DNA of 64,000 nucleotides from positions 34,526,001 to 34,590,000 of the forward strand of contig JAFFJZ010000001.1 in the NCBI GenBank assembly GCA_018340375.1, written 5' to 3'. The notes below the pieces were generated by a model. It made no database searches. It saw only the letters and a program-made list of their open reading frames with translations, and was not told where the DNA came from. Positions 35,304-46,600 of this stretch are shown piece after piece; the stretch's first letter is position 1; each line of letters starts with the position of its first letter. Made by a program: the position numbers and the translations under genes. Source of the stretch: Gonatopus flavifemur. Taxonomy: Eukaryota > Arthropoda > Insecta > Hymenoptera > Dryinidae.

Positions 35304-36215
35304 CACTGAGAGAAATTTCTATAGTCACTGTAACTAAAACATCTCAACTAAATATTCTTAATGAGAGTTCTCTTAATGAAGATTCGATTGATTCAACCAA
35401 GAAAGTATAGTTGATTCATTGCTTAATTACATCAACTATACCTTCTTGGTTTTAAATTGAGGGGTCTTTCTGGTTTTCAGAAAAATTTTTTTTTCAACAT
35501 TTTTTCTCACAGAAAAAATTGAGATATCGTTTGGACAATTTGTAAGTATGTTCATTTGACATTAGATATTACGAAAAAATTATTCTCAGATTGAAAAAGT
35601 TTTTCCTTCGTTATACTAATTTGAACAAATAAACACCAAAAAATAACGGTGGGAGTGTTTCGGAGCGACCGGATATGTAAAAAAATTTTAAAAAATGGCA
35701 AATTATTCCATGTTGAAGTGCTTATCGCATGAACTAGGATATTTTCTTTTTCGTCAAAAAATACCGAAATGGCCGTCATTTTTCGAAAAAATCGATTTTT
35801 GAAATTGGAAAATCGAATGCAAATCGGACAATTTTGACCAATCAAAAATACCCTAGTTCATGCGATAGTCACTTGAACAAGAAATAATTTGCCATTTTTT
35901 GGTTTTTCTTAGATCATCCGGTCGTCCCAAATCACTCCCACCGTCATTTCTTAGTGTTGTTTGTTGTTCAAGTTAGTATAACGAAAAAAACATTTGTTTA
36001 ATTCTGAAAAAAAATTTTCTGTGATATTTGAGGTCCGATAGATACCTACAAATTTTCAAAACGATTTTTCAATTTTTCTGTGAGTAAAAATGTTTGAAAA
36101 AAAAATTTTTCGTGAAAATCTTAACCAGGAAGACCTTTTAATGAAATTTATAGTAGCTTTTACTAGGTATGTTGGGATGTTTTACTTACGGTTATCATAG
36201 AAACTTCGCTCAGTG
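35304..36215. mobile_element. Outer foldback element with CACTGAG ends
   Basis: Left end CACTGAGAGAAATTTCTATA. Right end complement TATGATAACCG-AAGTTTC-GCTCAGTG pattern (rc CACTGAGCGAAGTTTCTATG). The same terminal CACTGAGAGAAAT is found at 37731-37973. Interrupted by the palindrome at 35461-36140. Confidence 0.65.
35461..36140. repeat. 680-bp palindrome nested in the outer foldback
   Basis: Arms of about 300 bp: GGTCTTTCTGGTTTTCAG at the left against a right arm whose complement reads GGTCTTCCTGGTTAAG. Further in, both share GGTGGGAGTG, AAATGGCAAATTATT and GCATGAACTAGG. Confidence 0.75.
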
Positions 36216-36237
36216 CTGTTAGTCAAAAAAGACCTTG

Positions 36238-36447
36238 ACGGAAAAAATAATTTAGCTGCAGCAGCTAAGCAGCTAGCACGAACACGGACAGCCATTAAAT
36301 TAGCTCCTGCAGCTAAATTTTAGCTGTTACAGCAAAAAAATTTGCATTTGCAGGTAAACAGCTAAAATTTAGCTGCAGGAGCCAATTTAATGGCTGTCCG
36401 TGTCCGTGCTAGCTACTTAGCTGCTGCAGCTAAATTATTTTTTCCGT
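36238..36447. repeat. 210-bp near-perfect palindrome (AGCTAAATT-rich)
   Basis: From ACGGAAAAAATAATTTAGCT to AGCTAAATTATTTTTTCCGT. The arms match almost base for base, including CACGGACAGCCATTAAATT. The spacer is only a few tens of bases. Confidence 0.85.
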
Positions 36448-36739
36448 GTTGGAGGGTTCGTTTCACCAACTTGAAAACACTTGGAAAAGCTTTAAATTAT
36501 TGAGTCAATATTTAATTCTTCAAACATTCGACATTTTCAGTTGATTTGGGTAGAGAAAACTTGATTTTTATCAACGATTTGCTGAATTTTTCATAAATTT
36601 TCTCAACTCATCAAAGCGAATCCTCCAAACTCTTTTTTGAACCACTACATCAAACCATTTATTTATTGAATTTCTATTGATTTTGTTGAAATATTAATCA
36701 AAACTTGTGTCAAGATTCACTATCCCTATCCTATACTCT

Positions 36740-37565
36740 CCCCGGGGAAAAATGATTTAGATTTACGCGGATTGAATTGAATCTTGTTAGATTTAACCCC
36801 TTTAGGACCACGGGCACATATATGTGCCATGGGTTGATAAATTTTTCATGAAAAGTATAAACGGTGAATTTCTTTCCATTATGGTTCGTCTCAAAGAAGG
36901 TCCCAGTGTGCACTGTGATTGTGTGTTGCTAAGAAAATTGATATTTGTAATGAAAAAAACTCAACAAATTCATGAGATTTTGAAATTTATCATTTTATCC
37001 ACATTTTATCAGTAAAATACTAATATCAAAATGTTCTTCTCAAAATCACTTAGAGGATATTTCTCAAATATCCTTTGAATTTTCAATTTCAGCAATGATT
37101 TGTGATGAAATATTCGATATTCGCCTTGGCAATTTGAGAACGGAACCTTTTTTTTAGGATGATAAGCCCAAATATGTGACTTACCGTATCTGCTAAAATA
37201 TAGGAGCTAAAAATTCTAATGTAACAAATTCATCCTACTTGGTGGGGTGTAGGTTAAGGAAATTTCCATTATTTCTCTCTACTAACAGCCGTGATCTTAC
37301 GATCCTGAAAGGGTTACAGGGTGGAAAATACAGATCTACTTGGATCTACGTACATTTGAATGAACAAAAATTTTACGCTCATAAATTTCAAATTCCGTAC
37401 ATCAACTGCCTATTTCCTCTACTTTCCTATCTATCTATCTATTTTTATATGGTATTCGGGCATTGAGTTTTTTTGGAAAAAATTGATTAGATCTAAATAG
37501 ATCTAAGTCGACCTAGAAAGCATCAATTCCTCCATTTCTTAGATCTGAATTGGTTTTCCTCGGAT
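36740..37565. mobile_element. Family-H MITE, copy 2, interrupted
   Basis: Left end CCCCGGGGAAAAATGATTTA, right end TGAATTGGTTTTCCTCGG. It shares CATCAACTGCCTATTTCCTC with 20850-21123. The middle contains a TTAA-type element at 36793-37317. A short TATC microsatellite is at about 37425-37440. Confidence 0.6.
36793..37317. mobile_element. piggyBac-like MITE with TTAACCC ends
   Basis: Starts TTAACCCCTTTAGGACC and ends GATCCTGAAAGGGTTAC. The CCCTTT-type termini next to TTAA are the classical piggyBac arrangement; the right target site is mutated at one base. About 525 bp, no transposase. Nested in family H. Confidence 0.65.
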
Positions 37566-37711
37566 TCATTTATCATTTAGTATCAGTACCAGGTGTGTAA
37601 GTATGAGACCGGAATTTGCCCATAGGTGGTATTGTATTGATATCCGACAAAGATTTCCAACTCACAATAACACGAGTTTCATTCAGTAGCATTAGTTTAT
37701 TAAAGATAAAC

Positions 37712-38992
37712 ATGTCGAGTTTTGTGCCCACACTGAGAGAAATGATGATTAATATCAAGAATTTTAATTCATGAATACTGCCAAGAATAAAAATTCTTGA
37801 TTACAGTTAATATGTTATTGGCCCAAAAGAAATTTTCTTAAATCAAGGAAATATTTCTCGATTCAAGGAAATTTCTTTTGGGCCAATAACATATTAGCTA
37901 TAATCAAGAATTTGTATTCTTGGCAGTATTCATGAATTTAAATTCTTGATATTAATCATTATTTCTCTCAGTGCACAAATTATGATTTGCGGACAGTACT
38001 ACTTTTCTGTTTTCATCTGAAGAAAACCGCAGCCGAATCGCATCGAATGCTTGTGGAGGCGTTTGGTGAGCATGCTCTCGGTAAAACAAGTTTTCGAGTG
38101 GTTCAAACGGTTCAAAAGTGGCGATTTTGACGTCAGGAACGAAGAACGTGGAAGACCACCGAAAAAGTTTGAAGACGCTGACCTGCAAGCCTTGTTGGAC
38201 GAAGACGACGCTCAAACACAACAACAACTGGCGGATCAGTTAAAGGTGACCCGAGAAGCCATCTCCCTTCGGTTGAAAGCCATGGGAAAGATACAAAAGG
38301 TGGGAGAATGGGTCCCACATGAACTCAACGAAAGATAGCAGGAAAACCGCAAAACATCATGCGAAATGCTGCTCGCCAGGTTCCAAAGAAAGTCATTTCT
38401 CCATCGAATTGTGACTGGCGATGAAAAGTGAATATATTTCGAGAATCCTAAGCGCAAAAAGTCATGGGTTACTCCGGGTGAACCATCGACATCGACGGCA
38501 AGACCAAACCGCTACGGACGAAAGACAATGCTATGTGTCTGGTGGGATCAGAAGCTCGTAATCTACTACGAGCTGCTGAAACCTGGGGAAACTGTCAATA
38601 CTCAACGCTACCGACAACAAATGAACGATTTGGATCGAGTTTTGCGTGAAAAACGACCAGAATACCAACAAAGACGACACAAGGTGATTTTGCTGCATGA
38701 CAATGCACCAGCACACAAAGCAAAACAGGTCCAGGAAACGATAGAGTCGTTCCGTTGGGAGATTCTTCAGCACGCGCCTTACTCGCCGGACCTTGCCCCA
38801 TCCGATTACTACTTGTTTGCATCGATGGGACACGCACTTGCTGAGCAGCGCTTTACTTCTTACGAAGATGTCCGAGAATGGCTCGATGACTGGTTTGCCT
38901 CAAAAGAGCAACAGTTCTTTTGGCGCGGAATCCACAAATTGCCAGAAAGATGGAAAAAATGTATAGATAGCGACGGACAATACTTTGAATAA
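37712..38992 (+). pseudogene. mariner transposase pseudogene (Mos1-like)
   Basis: Transposase for the surrounding element. The start codon at 37712 opens MSSFVP, where a palindromic MITE intervenes; coding sequence resumes at 37974. A frameshift near 38077-38085 moves the frame into VKQVFEWFKRFKSGDFD. Two in-frame stops follow: TAG at 38336-38338 and TGA at 38429-38431, the latter where a Trp is expected after TGDEK. Otherwise it reads through to the normal end at 38992. The catalytic triad is complete: TGDEK, HDNAPAH and APSDYY, with exactly 34 residues between the last two Asp (D,D34D). The closeness to a working gene suggests recent loss of function. Confidence 0.93.
37731..37973. mobile_element. 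243-bp palindromic MITE inside the mariner transposase
   Basis: Ends CACTGAGAGAAATGATGATT and the complement AATCATTATTTCTCTCAGTG. The arms match almost completely, including CAAGAATTTTAATTCATGAA and GGCCCAAAAGAAATTT. Removing it with one CA restores the transposase frame. Confidence 0.9.
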
Positions 38993-39070
38993 GTTACTTT
39001 GTATCACATCATTACAATAAACGTGTTTTTTCTGTACAAAAATTCCGGTTTCATACTTACACACCTGGTA

Positions 39071-39802
39071 TTTGTCGATAGAGAGATATCTTCATTCGAA
39101 ATTTATTCTACACGGAGAAAAAAGATGTGCCAAAAAGTCTCAAACTTTATAGTGTTTGAGCGTCACTCTTCTTCACATCAAATTATTGACGTAAAAATAT
39201 CTGAAATGTACGAAACTTCTCCAGGAAAGCCTAAGCAATTATGGTACTTTCAGAGGTATTTTCGAATGATTGATTTGATATGGGGAAGAGTAATGTTCGG
39301 ACTCTATAAAGTATGGTGCTTTCGAGAAGATCGTTTGCTCCGTGTAAAACATTGGATTCTATACAACTTATGATTATTTGTCAATGAAAAACATCAATAC
39401 TCTTAAAAACAAAGAATGTATTTTTACACTAACTACATATTATGAATGAAAAGCAAGATTGCAGTTACCATCATTCCTTCATGAGTAGAAAGAACAACAT
39501 TCCATCCTTGCAAATGAAAACATAAATAATATTCGTATTACTAAACGAAAGATAATGATCGATATTCCGGGGTTTGCAAACCCTTTTGATGAACTATCAA
39601 CCTTTCTTGCTCCCCAAGTCCTTGATTATCTTCAAAGTATCATATTATATTATTCAGAACAGAAATCATTGTTTATAACAAATTCTTGCACAGTAGCATA
39701 TTCCGCAATTGATAAAGCTAAAATTAATCTTTTTCATGCACGAAGAGAAATAAAGTTGTAAATATTACTACATTTTGTACTAAAATAGGAAGATAAATGA
39801 TA
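39071..39802. other. Intergenic, unassigned
   Basis: The 124-codon frame at 38999-39373 starts inside the mariner end and is not recognisable. No repeat seen. Confidence 0.35.
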
Positions 39803-39930
39803 TAGTATAATTTTTACAACACCGTGTACTGAGAATTAATGCTTAATGATTTGAGAAATCATTCAACTTGGCGCAAATTCACATCTCAAAGCATGAATTT
39901 TCACTACACTGTGTTGTAAAAATTATACTA
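39803..39930. mobile_element. 128-bp MITE with TAGTATAATTTTTACAACAC ends
   Basis: Inverted ends TAGTATAATTTTTACAACAC and GTGTTGTAAAAATTATACTA, exact over 20 bp. Non-coding. Confidence 0.75.
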
Positions 39931-40600
39931 TTTGGCTTATGGGCACTCAAGCATCAGAAGGAGCAGAGCAGGTAAACTTTTGCGTCAACTTTTTTCATAA
40001 ATTATTTGATAAAATTGAATTTGACATCGATAATAATATAATTAATTACATACCTGAGATTGGACTCTGGATATCAATTTAGGTTTCTTCATGGTTTGCA
40101 AGTATTGCAAAACAAAATTACAAAAAATTGTTGACAGTTGGAGGTTATTACTTTCAAAATCCTCTCCTACTCACCAGAAAATCAGAAAAAGACTGAAACT
40201 TAACTTTACAGTCTAATCCTGATCGTGGATTTTATTATTACCCATTGAAAATTTCCGTTGGACGCATAATTTATGAAAAAATTCGGCTCGCTTTTGTTGA
40301 TACTCGAGTGCCCTTATTCTGCTATTTTCGTTTCTTTTCTCCGTGTGCCATATTGTATTGAAAGGAACTCACGAACAACTGATTCAATTGCCAGGAAGTA
40401 AAAAGGTGGTATTCAAAAGATCTGCATTTCAGTTCTCGTTAACGGAATATTTTTCGCAGGGTAATGAACTACGAAGTATTATCTGTTTCACGACTCAGAC
40501 ATATTTTCTAAAGAATGAAAAGCATCATGCGCCTACCACATAGTACAACACATAGCGCGATGGATAACTGCTGAGTTACAGTACATCATCCATCAAATCA

Positions 40601-40689
40601 AACCCGGTTTATATCAGACAGTCGTCTTCTGACCGTCGTCCGATGCAGATATCTTGTATCACCGAGACTAGGAGGACGATATTGAAAAC
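40601..40689 (+). promoter_or_regulatory. Probable core promoter and 5' UTR of the second JHEH gene
   Basis: A TTTATAT run at about 40608 with an initiator-like TCAGACAGT just downstream lies 70-80 bp before the start codon. The match to arthropod core elements is suggestive only. Confidence 0.25.
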
Positions 40690-43600
40690 ATGTGGAAAGT
40701 TACAACGGTTATTTTAGTGATTACAATCGGAATATCAGTGTATTTAAAGTGAGTATAATTTCAAAGTGAAAATCTTTTATTCAATAAAATTGTGATGTTC
40801 GTCCATATCGTAGTCAGTTCGATAAGATTATTGGTGAGAAAAGAATAGATTGATTGATTAATTAATCGTTGAAGAAAATTGATTTTTTTGGAAGTACTTG
40901 AGATTTTTATATGGAGATGCAAGACAGAAACTATAATTAACAAATATGCATTCAAAAGAACGTTGAATAACGCAAAGGTAGCGGCTTCCGACCACCTGAT
41001 ACTTTTTCAAATAATTATTTGAATACTTATGTGAATGAATCAAATTCACTTGCAATGTGCATACTAGATATTTATCTACTCACCCTTATTCAAATATAAA
41101 TGCGTGCAATCAATTTTTCTTAAAATACAAAATGGACGGATTTAGGAGAGTGGTCGAAAACCGGTACTGTTGCGTTATCGATCTTTTTCATAGGATTCCT
41201 GTCGAAGTTCTATTGAATTTCATAGCATATTCATCAAAATTTATCTATTCAAATCACTCTTGATTAATTTCAAAAAATGATTTTATTCAATTTCTTCAAA
41301 ATTTCTGTATGACAATTTCGAGCGAATGATTTAAAATTATTGTATGACAAAATATCACGTGGACCGGCTAAATGTTTTCCAGTATACAATGTGAAATGAG
41401 ATGCTAGTTTGAATGAATTTAGAAACAGGGATTGTGAAGGGATTTATTCTGAATACCCTTCAACCTTGATCTCGTCACCTTTCTAATCAATGCAGATGAT
41501 ATTATACACAAATGTCATCGAATATATTTGAATACACAAACAGTGAGATCCACTGGAAATTCCATGGAGACTATTCATAAACATTGAGCTTTATGAAATT
41601 TTCATTAGATTTCCTTGATAATTTTTCTATAGGAAACGATCAATCCATCCTTATACGACGTTCCCTGTACCTGCACAGGAAAATTTTTGTACCTTCTATT
41701 GCGATGTGATTTTTTTCCGGAAATTTACAATAATTTTCCCAATCGTTGTTATTAAAAGTTTCCCGATAATTTTCTTCGTACATTGTTTACAGTGATTTAT
41801 ATAAGAGAAAAATTGTATGAAAGAAAATTATCAAATTCAATAGAAACTCCACAAAGAAACAAGATGTGCATATGACCAGTTTTATATAAATATTTTTGTC
41901 TAAGCATCCATTTTAGATGAATTCTGAAGCCATATTCTAAAAGAGCATGAGATTTTATATCGGACATCATGTATTGGAATTCTTTTGGTACTGATAATAT
42001 GGAAACAAATGAGATGAAAATTGACGACATTTGAGAGTTCATGGGTTGAATCCAATGTAAAATGTATATAAAACTTAATTCATGCACGTATTAGGAGAAA
42101 AACTTCCAGCAAAGACATCAGAATTCCTACCGAAATTCCTAACAGTGTGGAAGATTTTTTTTATCATTCGTTCTTGAGGACTCTAAGCCGTCCACGATTT
42201 CAATGTAAAGATTTCGTAATAATCCAGAATAACTGATATCGCGAATCAAACAACGATTCGAGCATTTTTCTTGATACGAATAATCGCTCTTCATTTATCA
42301 TTATTTCCATGCGATATCTTGCGATCAACGAGAGATGACTATGCAAATTCATTTCAAGCACAAGTCGTTACACAAGTCGTAATGAGATTTCCATGAAATA
42401 AAAGTATGTTCAACGTTGTTCAAAGCAATGGTATATTTCATTTTCATTCAGATCCGATCCAGTGAAAGCTCCACAATTACCAGAAACCTTCTGGGGACCA
42501 GAGAAACATAGAAATGCAGCTACCACGATACGGCCTTTTAAAATCGATGTCCCAAAGTCGGTAAGAATGGTTTGAATATATTTACCTACACTGTAAAAAA
42601 TGTGGAAAGTTTTTCTTCACGCTATTGGTGGATTTCGTCTCTTCATCGTGCACGGAAAAAAATGACTTCACTGTAATAGGAAGAAATATATGGCTGATGG
42701 AATATAGTCAGACTCACAATACATTCATTTATAACTGCAAGAAGAAATAATTATAACACATTAACCGTTTAACTGTCATTCACGACAAATTTAAAAAACG
42801 TATTGATCACTGTTTGCAATGAAGTTTATTAATCACGAACATACATCATAATTCTAAGTCGCTCCTATTATCATATGACTCGCACAACTTACTTGTTTAG
42901 GAACTACACCTAAACCAGAATAATTAATGTTTAAATGTTTCTTTGGTTTCTACCACTTTACAACCATGATACACAAAGATTGTATCGCCAACTGTTCAGT
43001 TCTTATATGTCGATATCTCAGCTCCACACGGATGGAATATGTCTTCAAAGACATTACCATCAAAAGTGTATTTTCATATCACTTGATCAAACTTATTATT
43101 GAACTTTGAATATTTCACAAATATATTCCACAAATTTCGAGATATTCGTGAATTGAAGTTCCTTCGGGGTTTATTATTTCCTTGGTCGTTATGTAAAAAC
43201 TAAGATATCACGAATCATGGAAAAATATGTTATGGAAGTTTGAATCGTTTGAAGAAACGAAACGAACATTCGACCTCACAAAATTTGCTAAATCACCGTC
43301 ATTTATCTTTCCGATTTGACTCCTTGGAACTGGAAATATAGTTCAAAGGTGCACTGCAAGATTTTTTGATCTCTAACAGCTGGATATTGTGTTATTCGAG
43401 TATTGATTAGTTCCAATAAACAGTCCTAACTTCGGCAAAATGGAAAAATATAATCTAGAAATAAACCTCATTCACCTATATCTTGGAATTCATTGAATCT
43501 ATTCGAAATATGTGAAATCCTTCGATCAGTATAGAAATAAGCTTCCAATTAGGAGTACATAAGCTTTTGGCTTGAATTATGACATTCTAAATCGAGATTA

Positions 43601-46600
43601 TCCTGAGCATCTGATAATTGGAGTTTATTTTGAAATTCAGTTCATGATTATGTTGACTTCTCAATTATAATATGATATTAACGTCTTGATATTGACAATG
43701 TAATTTCAAGATATCCAAAGTCGGGCCAACCGATAACGTTTCGGCACGATGGACCCACTTACATTCCAATTCTTGAAGATACCTAAAACAATACTTCATT
43801 GAGAGATCTTCAAAAACTTTCTTGAAGAGTTTTCAAAGATATCTCTCAGAAGTGTTGGAAAGACATCTTGTAAAAGATTTCTAAAAGATGTCTTGATTCA
43901 GAGATCTTCAAGCATGTTATTGAAGAGTTCTTGAAGATATCTTTTAGAAGTCTTGGAAAGATTTCTGAAAGATGTCTTGATTAAGACCCGTTTGAGAAGA
44001 TAAATTTTTCAGCAGCTTTGAGGTTATATGAGCATGATCATGAATAACACAGGATAAAACTTTCCCAATCAAACAAAAAGACATCTTTTAGATATCTAAA
44101 AGATATCTCGCAATTTTGAAAGATGTCTTGCAAGAAGGTCTCGAAGATGTCTATTAGAAATCTAAAAGATGTCTTACGCGACTGATTTCGACAATTTTAA
44201 GATATCTGAAAAACGTCTTGCGGAAGATATGCTTTGAACGTATTTAATCAAGTCTTAAAAATATCTTGAAGAATTCATAAAAATATCTTGGAAAAATCTT
44301 GAATCGTGCATAAAAGAAATTCTCCCCTCTTTTTCTTCTTCTTCCTCCTTTCTTTTCTTTTGATCCCTCCTCTCAGTCTTACAAATCTTACTTCATTTCG
44401 GATTTTTGGGGTTGCGGCATTCGAACCCGGACATTTCACGACGTACCCACGCTTCGATGACCTGAGCCATACGGACAATTTGATGACAGTGCTCATAATT
44501 GTCAATATGACATAATGAGATATAATGTCAGCGGTGTATATTTTCAGAGTAAAAGTGATCTTTTGAATAAGGTGTTTATTACATATACAAATGAGATAAG
44601 TTGATTGTGCTCAAAACTTGAACAGCTTAATGAATTTGGTGAAATATATTGAAGTACATGATCCAGTGATCGATAGTGTCTGATGAATATCATAGATACC
44701 TTTAAATTATTTCTTTCTCACTGTTATTGAAAAACAATTTATTAGTAAATGTGAATGAGAATTTGATCAAATCACCGTACATGGAGGCCGTACATAAAAT
44801 TCAGCGTAAAAAGTTCGATAATTCGCAAAATATTGTGACTCGGAGATTCGTTAGTTTCAGTGCTAGCACTGCAAGGTTACAAAATCGGACTTTTCACAGA
44901 ATTTGTTAGTATTCACATGGATTATTCAAGCTTTTAATTTATGAACGAATTCACCTTCTTTGCAATTTGATTGTGAACAAAGACATTTGAAGTGTTATCC
45001 ATATGCACTCATAACGTCAAAACTGCTGATCTTAGAGATACATTTGGCAAAACATCTTAAACATATCTTTTGAAAGACATCTTCAAGATGTCTTTTTGAT
45101 ATGTCTTGTAGATGTCTTTCAAAAGATATCTTCAAGATATCTTGAAGATGTTCATGTTTGAATGTACCTGTTATTACAATCGTATTGCAAATGAGGTGAT
45201 TCAATCCATGAATTAAAAGCTTGAATCAATCATTGAGATATCAAGAAATTTGAAAGTTTGTAAAAAGTACGATTGTGTCGCCTTATGACGTGCACAATAA
45301 AATTACCGAATATCCACTTCACAACAATTTTTCAGAAATACTTTAGAAAGAATCTACGGTATTCACGTAATATTAACGACCACTAGAACACAGAATTGAT
45401 TTCTAAATATGTTTCATTAAATTTATTCATCTTTCCTATTTGTAAGTACATTCAACTCTTTTGATATTTATTCATGTGATAACAGTTTGTTCAAAAGATC
45501 ATTTTCACTTTGAAACTGGACACCGCTGACATTATGGGCGTCTCTACCATGTTGTACGCATAGCTCAAGTGACTGAGACGTAAATATATCGTCAAGTGAG
45601 TGGGTTCGATTCCCGTAACAACAAGGGTCGAAATCAGGTAAACTTTATCGGAACGCGAGAGCAGTTGGAGAAACAGGAGGGGAAGGAAAAAGAAAAGGTT
45701 AAGCATTTTTTTTGTGAACAAATTCAAGAGTCTTCCGAGACGTTTTTATGAATTCTCCAAGACATCTTTAAGAACTCTTCAATATATCTTTTTGAATTCT
45801 ATGACTTCTTTTAGAATTCTTTGAGACTTCTTACAAACGCATTGAGACTTCTTAAAGATATCTTGAAGATGTCTGAATGTTAGTTGGGGAAGAATGCTGC
45901 AAACAAAATGTTCATATTTCAGTGAAAATTCATGACCACCTCCCATATAGCGATAGAGGTTAGGCGGCTCCAAAAGTATTCCAAAAAATATCTACAAGAT
46001 TTCTTATGCAACATGAAAAGAACAAGATTGAAGAATGATTTGTTCTTTGAAAAGGGTCTTTCTCAAATTGTTCTTTTCATATTGCATAAAATATTTCAAA
46101 CGTCTCTTTTAGAATATTTTTGAAAATGCATAACCTCTACTGCTATGTGAGCTCACTTGGAAACACCAGTGAAAAATTCTATCTGTTACAGCTCAATTAG
46201 TTAGCTAAACTGTGCAGCTAATTGTGTTCAGGTTTCACACCCATACAATCCAGTCGCTCTTCTGGAGTGAAAATATAGACGTCATCGCTAAATATTTTAC
46301 TGGTTAAAACTATATTTCATCAGCAATAAAATTTATTTGCTACAGCTAAACTTCTATCTCAACGGAATCCAGCGATATCATTTAGATGGGATGCCAAGGA
46401 ATCTTCGTAGTGAACCTAAACATTTTTTTCCGTGTGGGAGGAATTCTTTTTCCATGAAAAATGGGGGATTTTTCACCACTTTGAGGAATTATTTTGTTCT
46501 TTGGATGTTGAAGCCTCTATTAATGATGGGAAAGTCCACCAAATTATGATAACAAATACCCCATTTATAGAGGAACTTTGCTGCCACCATTTTTTGGAGG

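Larger units (their letters stand above)
37589..39068 (+). mobile_element. mauritiana-type mariner, recently inactivated
   Basis: TIRs CCAGGTGTGTAAGTATGAGA (left) and the complement TTTCATACTTACACACCTGG (right), flanked by TA at 37587-37588 and 39069-39070. Without the 243-bp palindrome at 37731-37973 it would be about 1.24 kb, a normal mariner length. Confidence 0.93.
43752..45889. mobile_element. Large foldback element with tRNA-like arms
   Basis: About 2.1 kb. The ends are ACCCACTTACATTCCAATTC and the complement of GATGTCTGAATGTTAGTTGG. The outer arms are built of degenerate AAGATATCTT/AAGACATCTT units. Further in, each arm has a purine-rich stretch and an inward tRNA-like segment (44418-44472 minus, 45555-45617 plus). 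The middle (44540-45490) includes another AAGATATCTT block at 45040-45150. No transposase. Confidence 0.6.
42651..46434. mobile_element. ~3.8-kb insert with CACGGAAAAAAATG inverted ends
   Basis: Left CACGGAAAAAAATG and right CATTTTTTTCCGTG are exact 14-bp inverted repeats, with TG on both outer sides. There is no transposase frame. It contains a family-J repeat (43235-43434) and the large tRNA-like foldback (43752-45889). Confidence 0.5.

Noticed and set aside
38531..38833. Minus-strand frames over the mariner transposase
   Set aside because: Shadows of the plus-strand transposase, which has clear family motifs.
45555..45617. A possible genuine tRNA gene
   Set aside because: Only A- and B-box-like sequences are present. 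No acceptor stem or clear anticodon arm, and a matching diverged copy sits in the other arm of a repeat.
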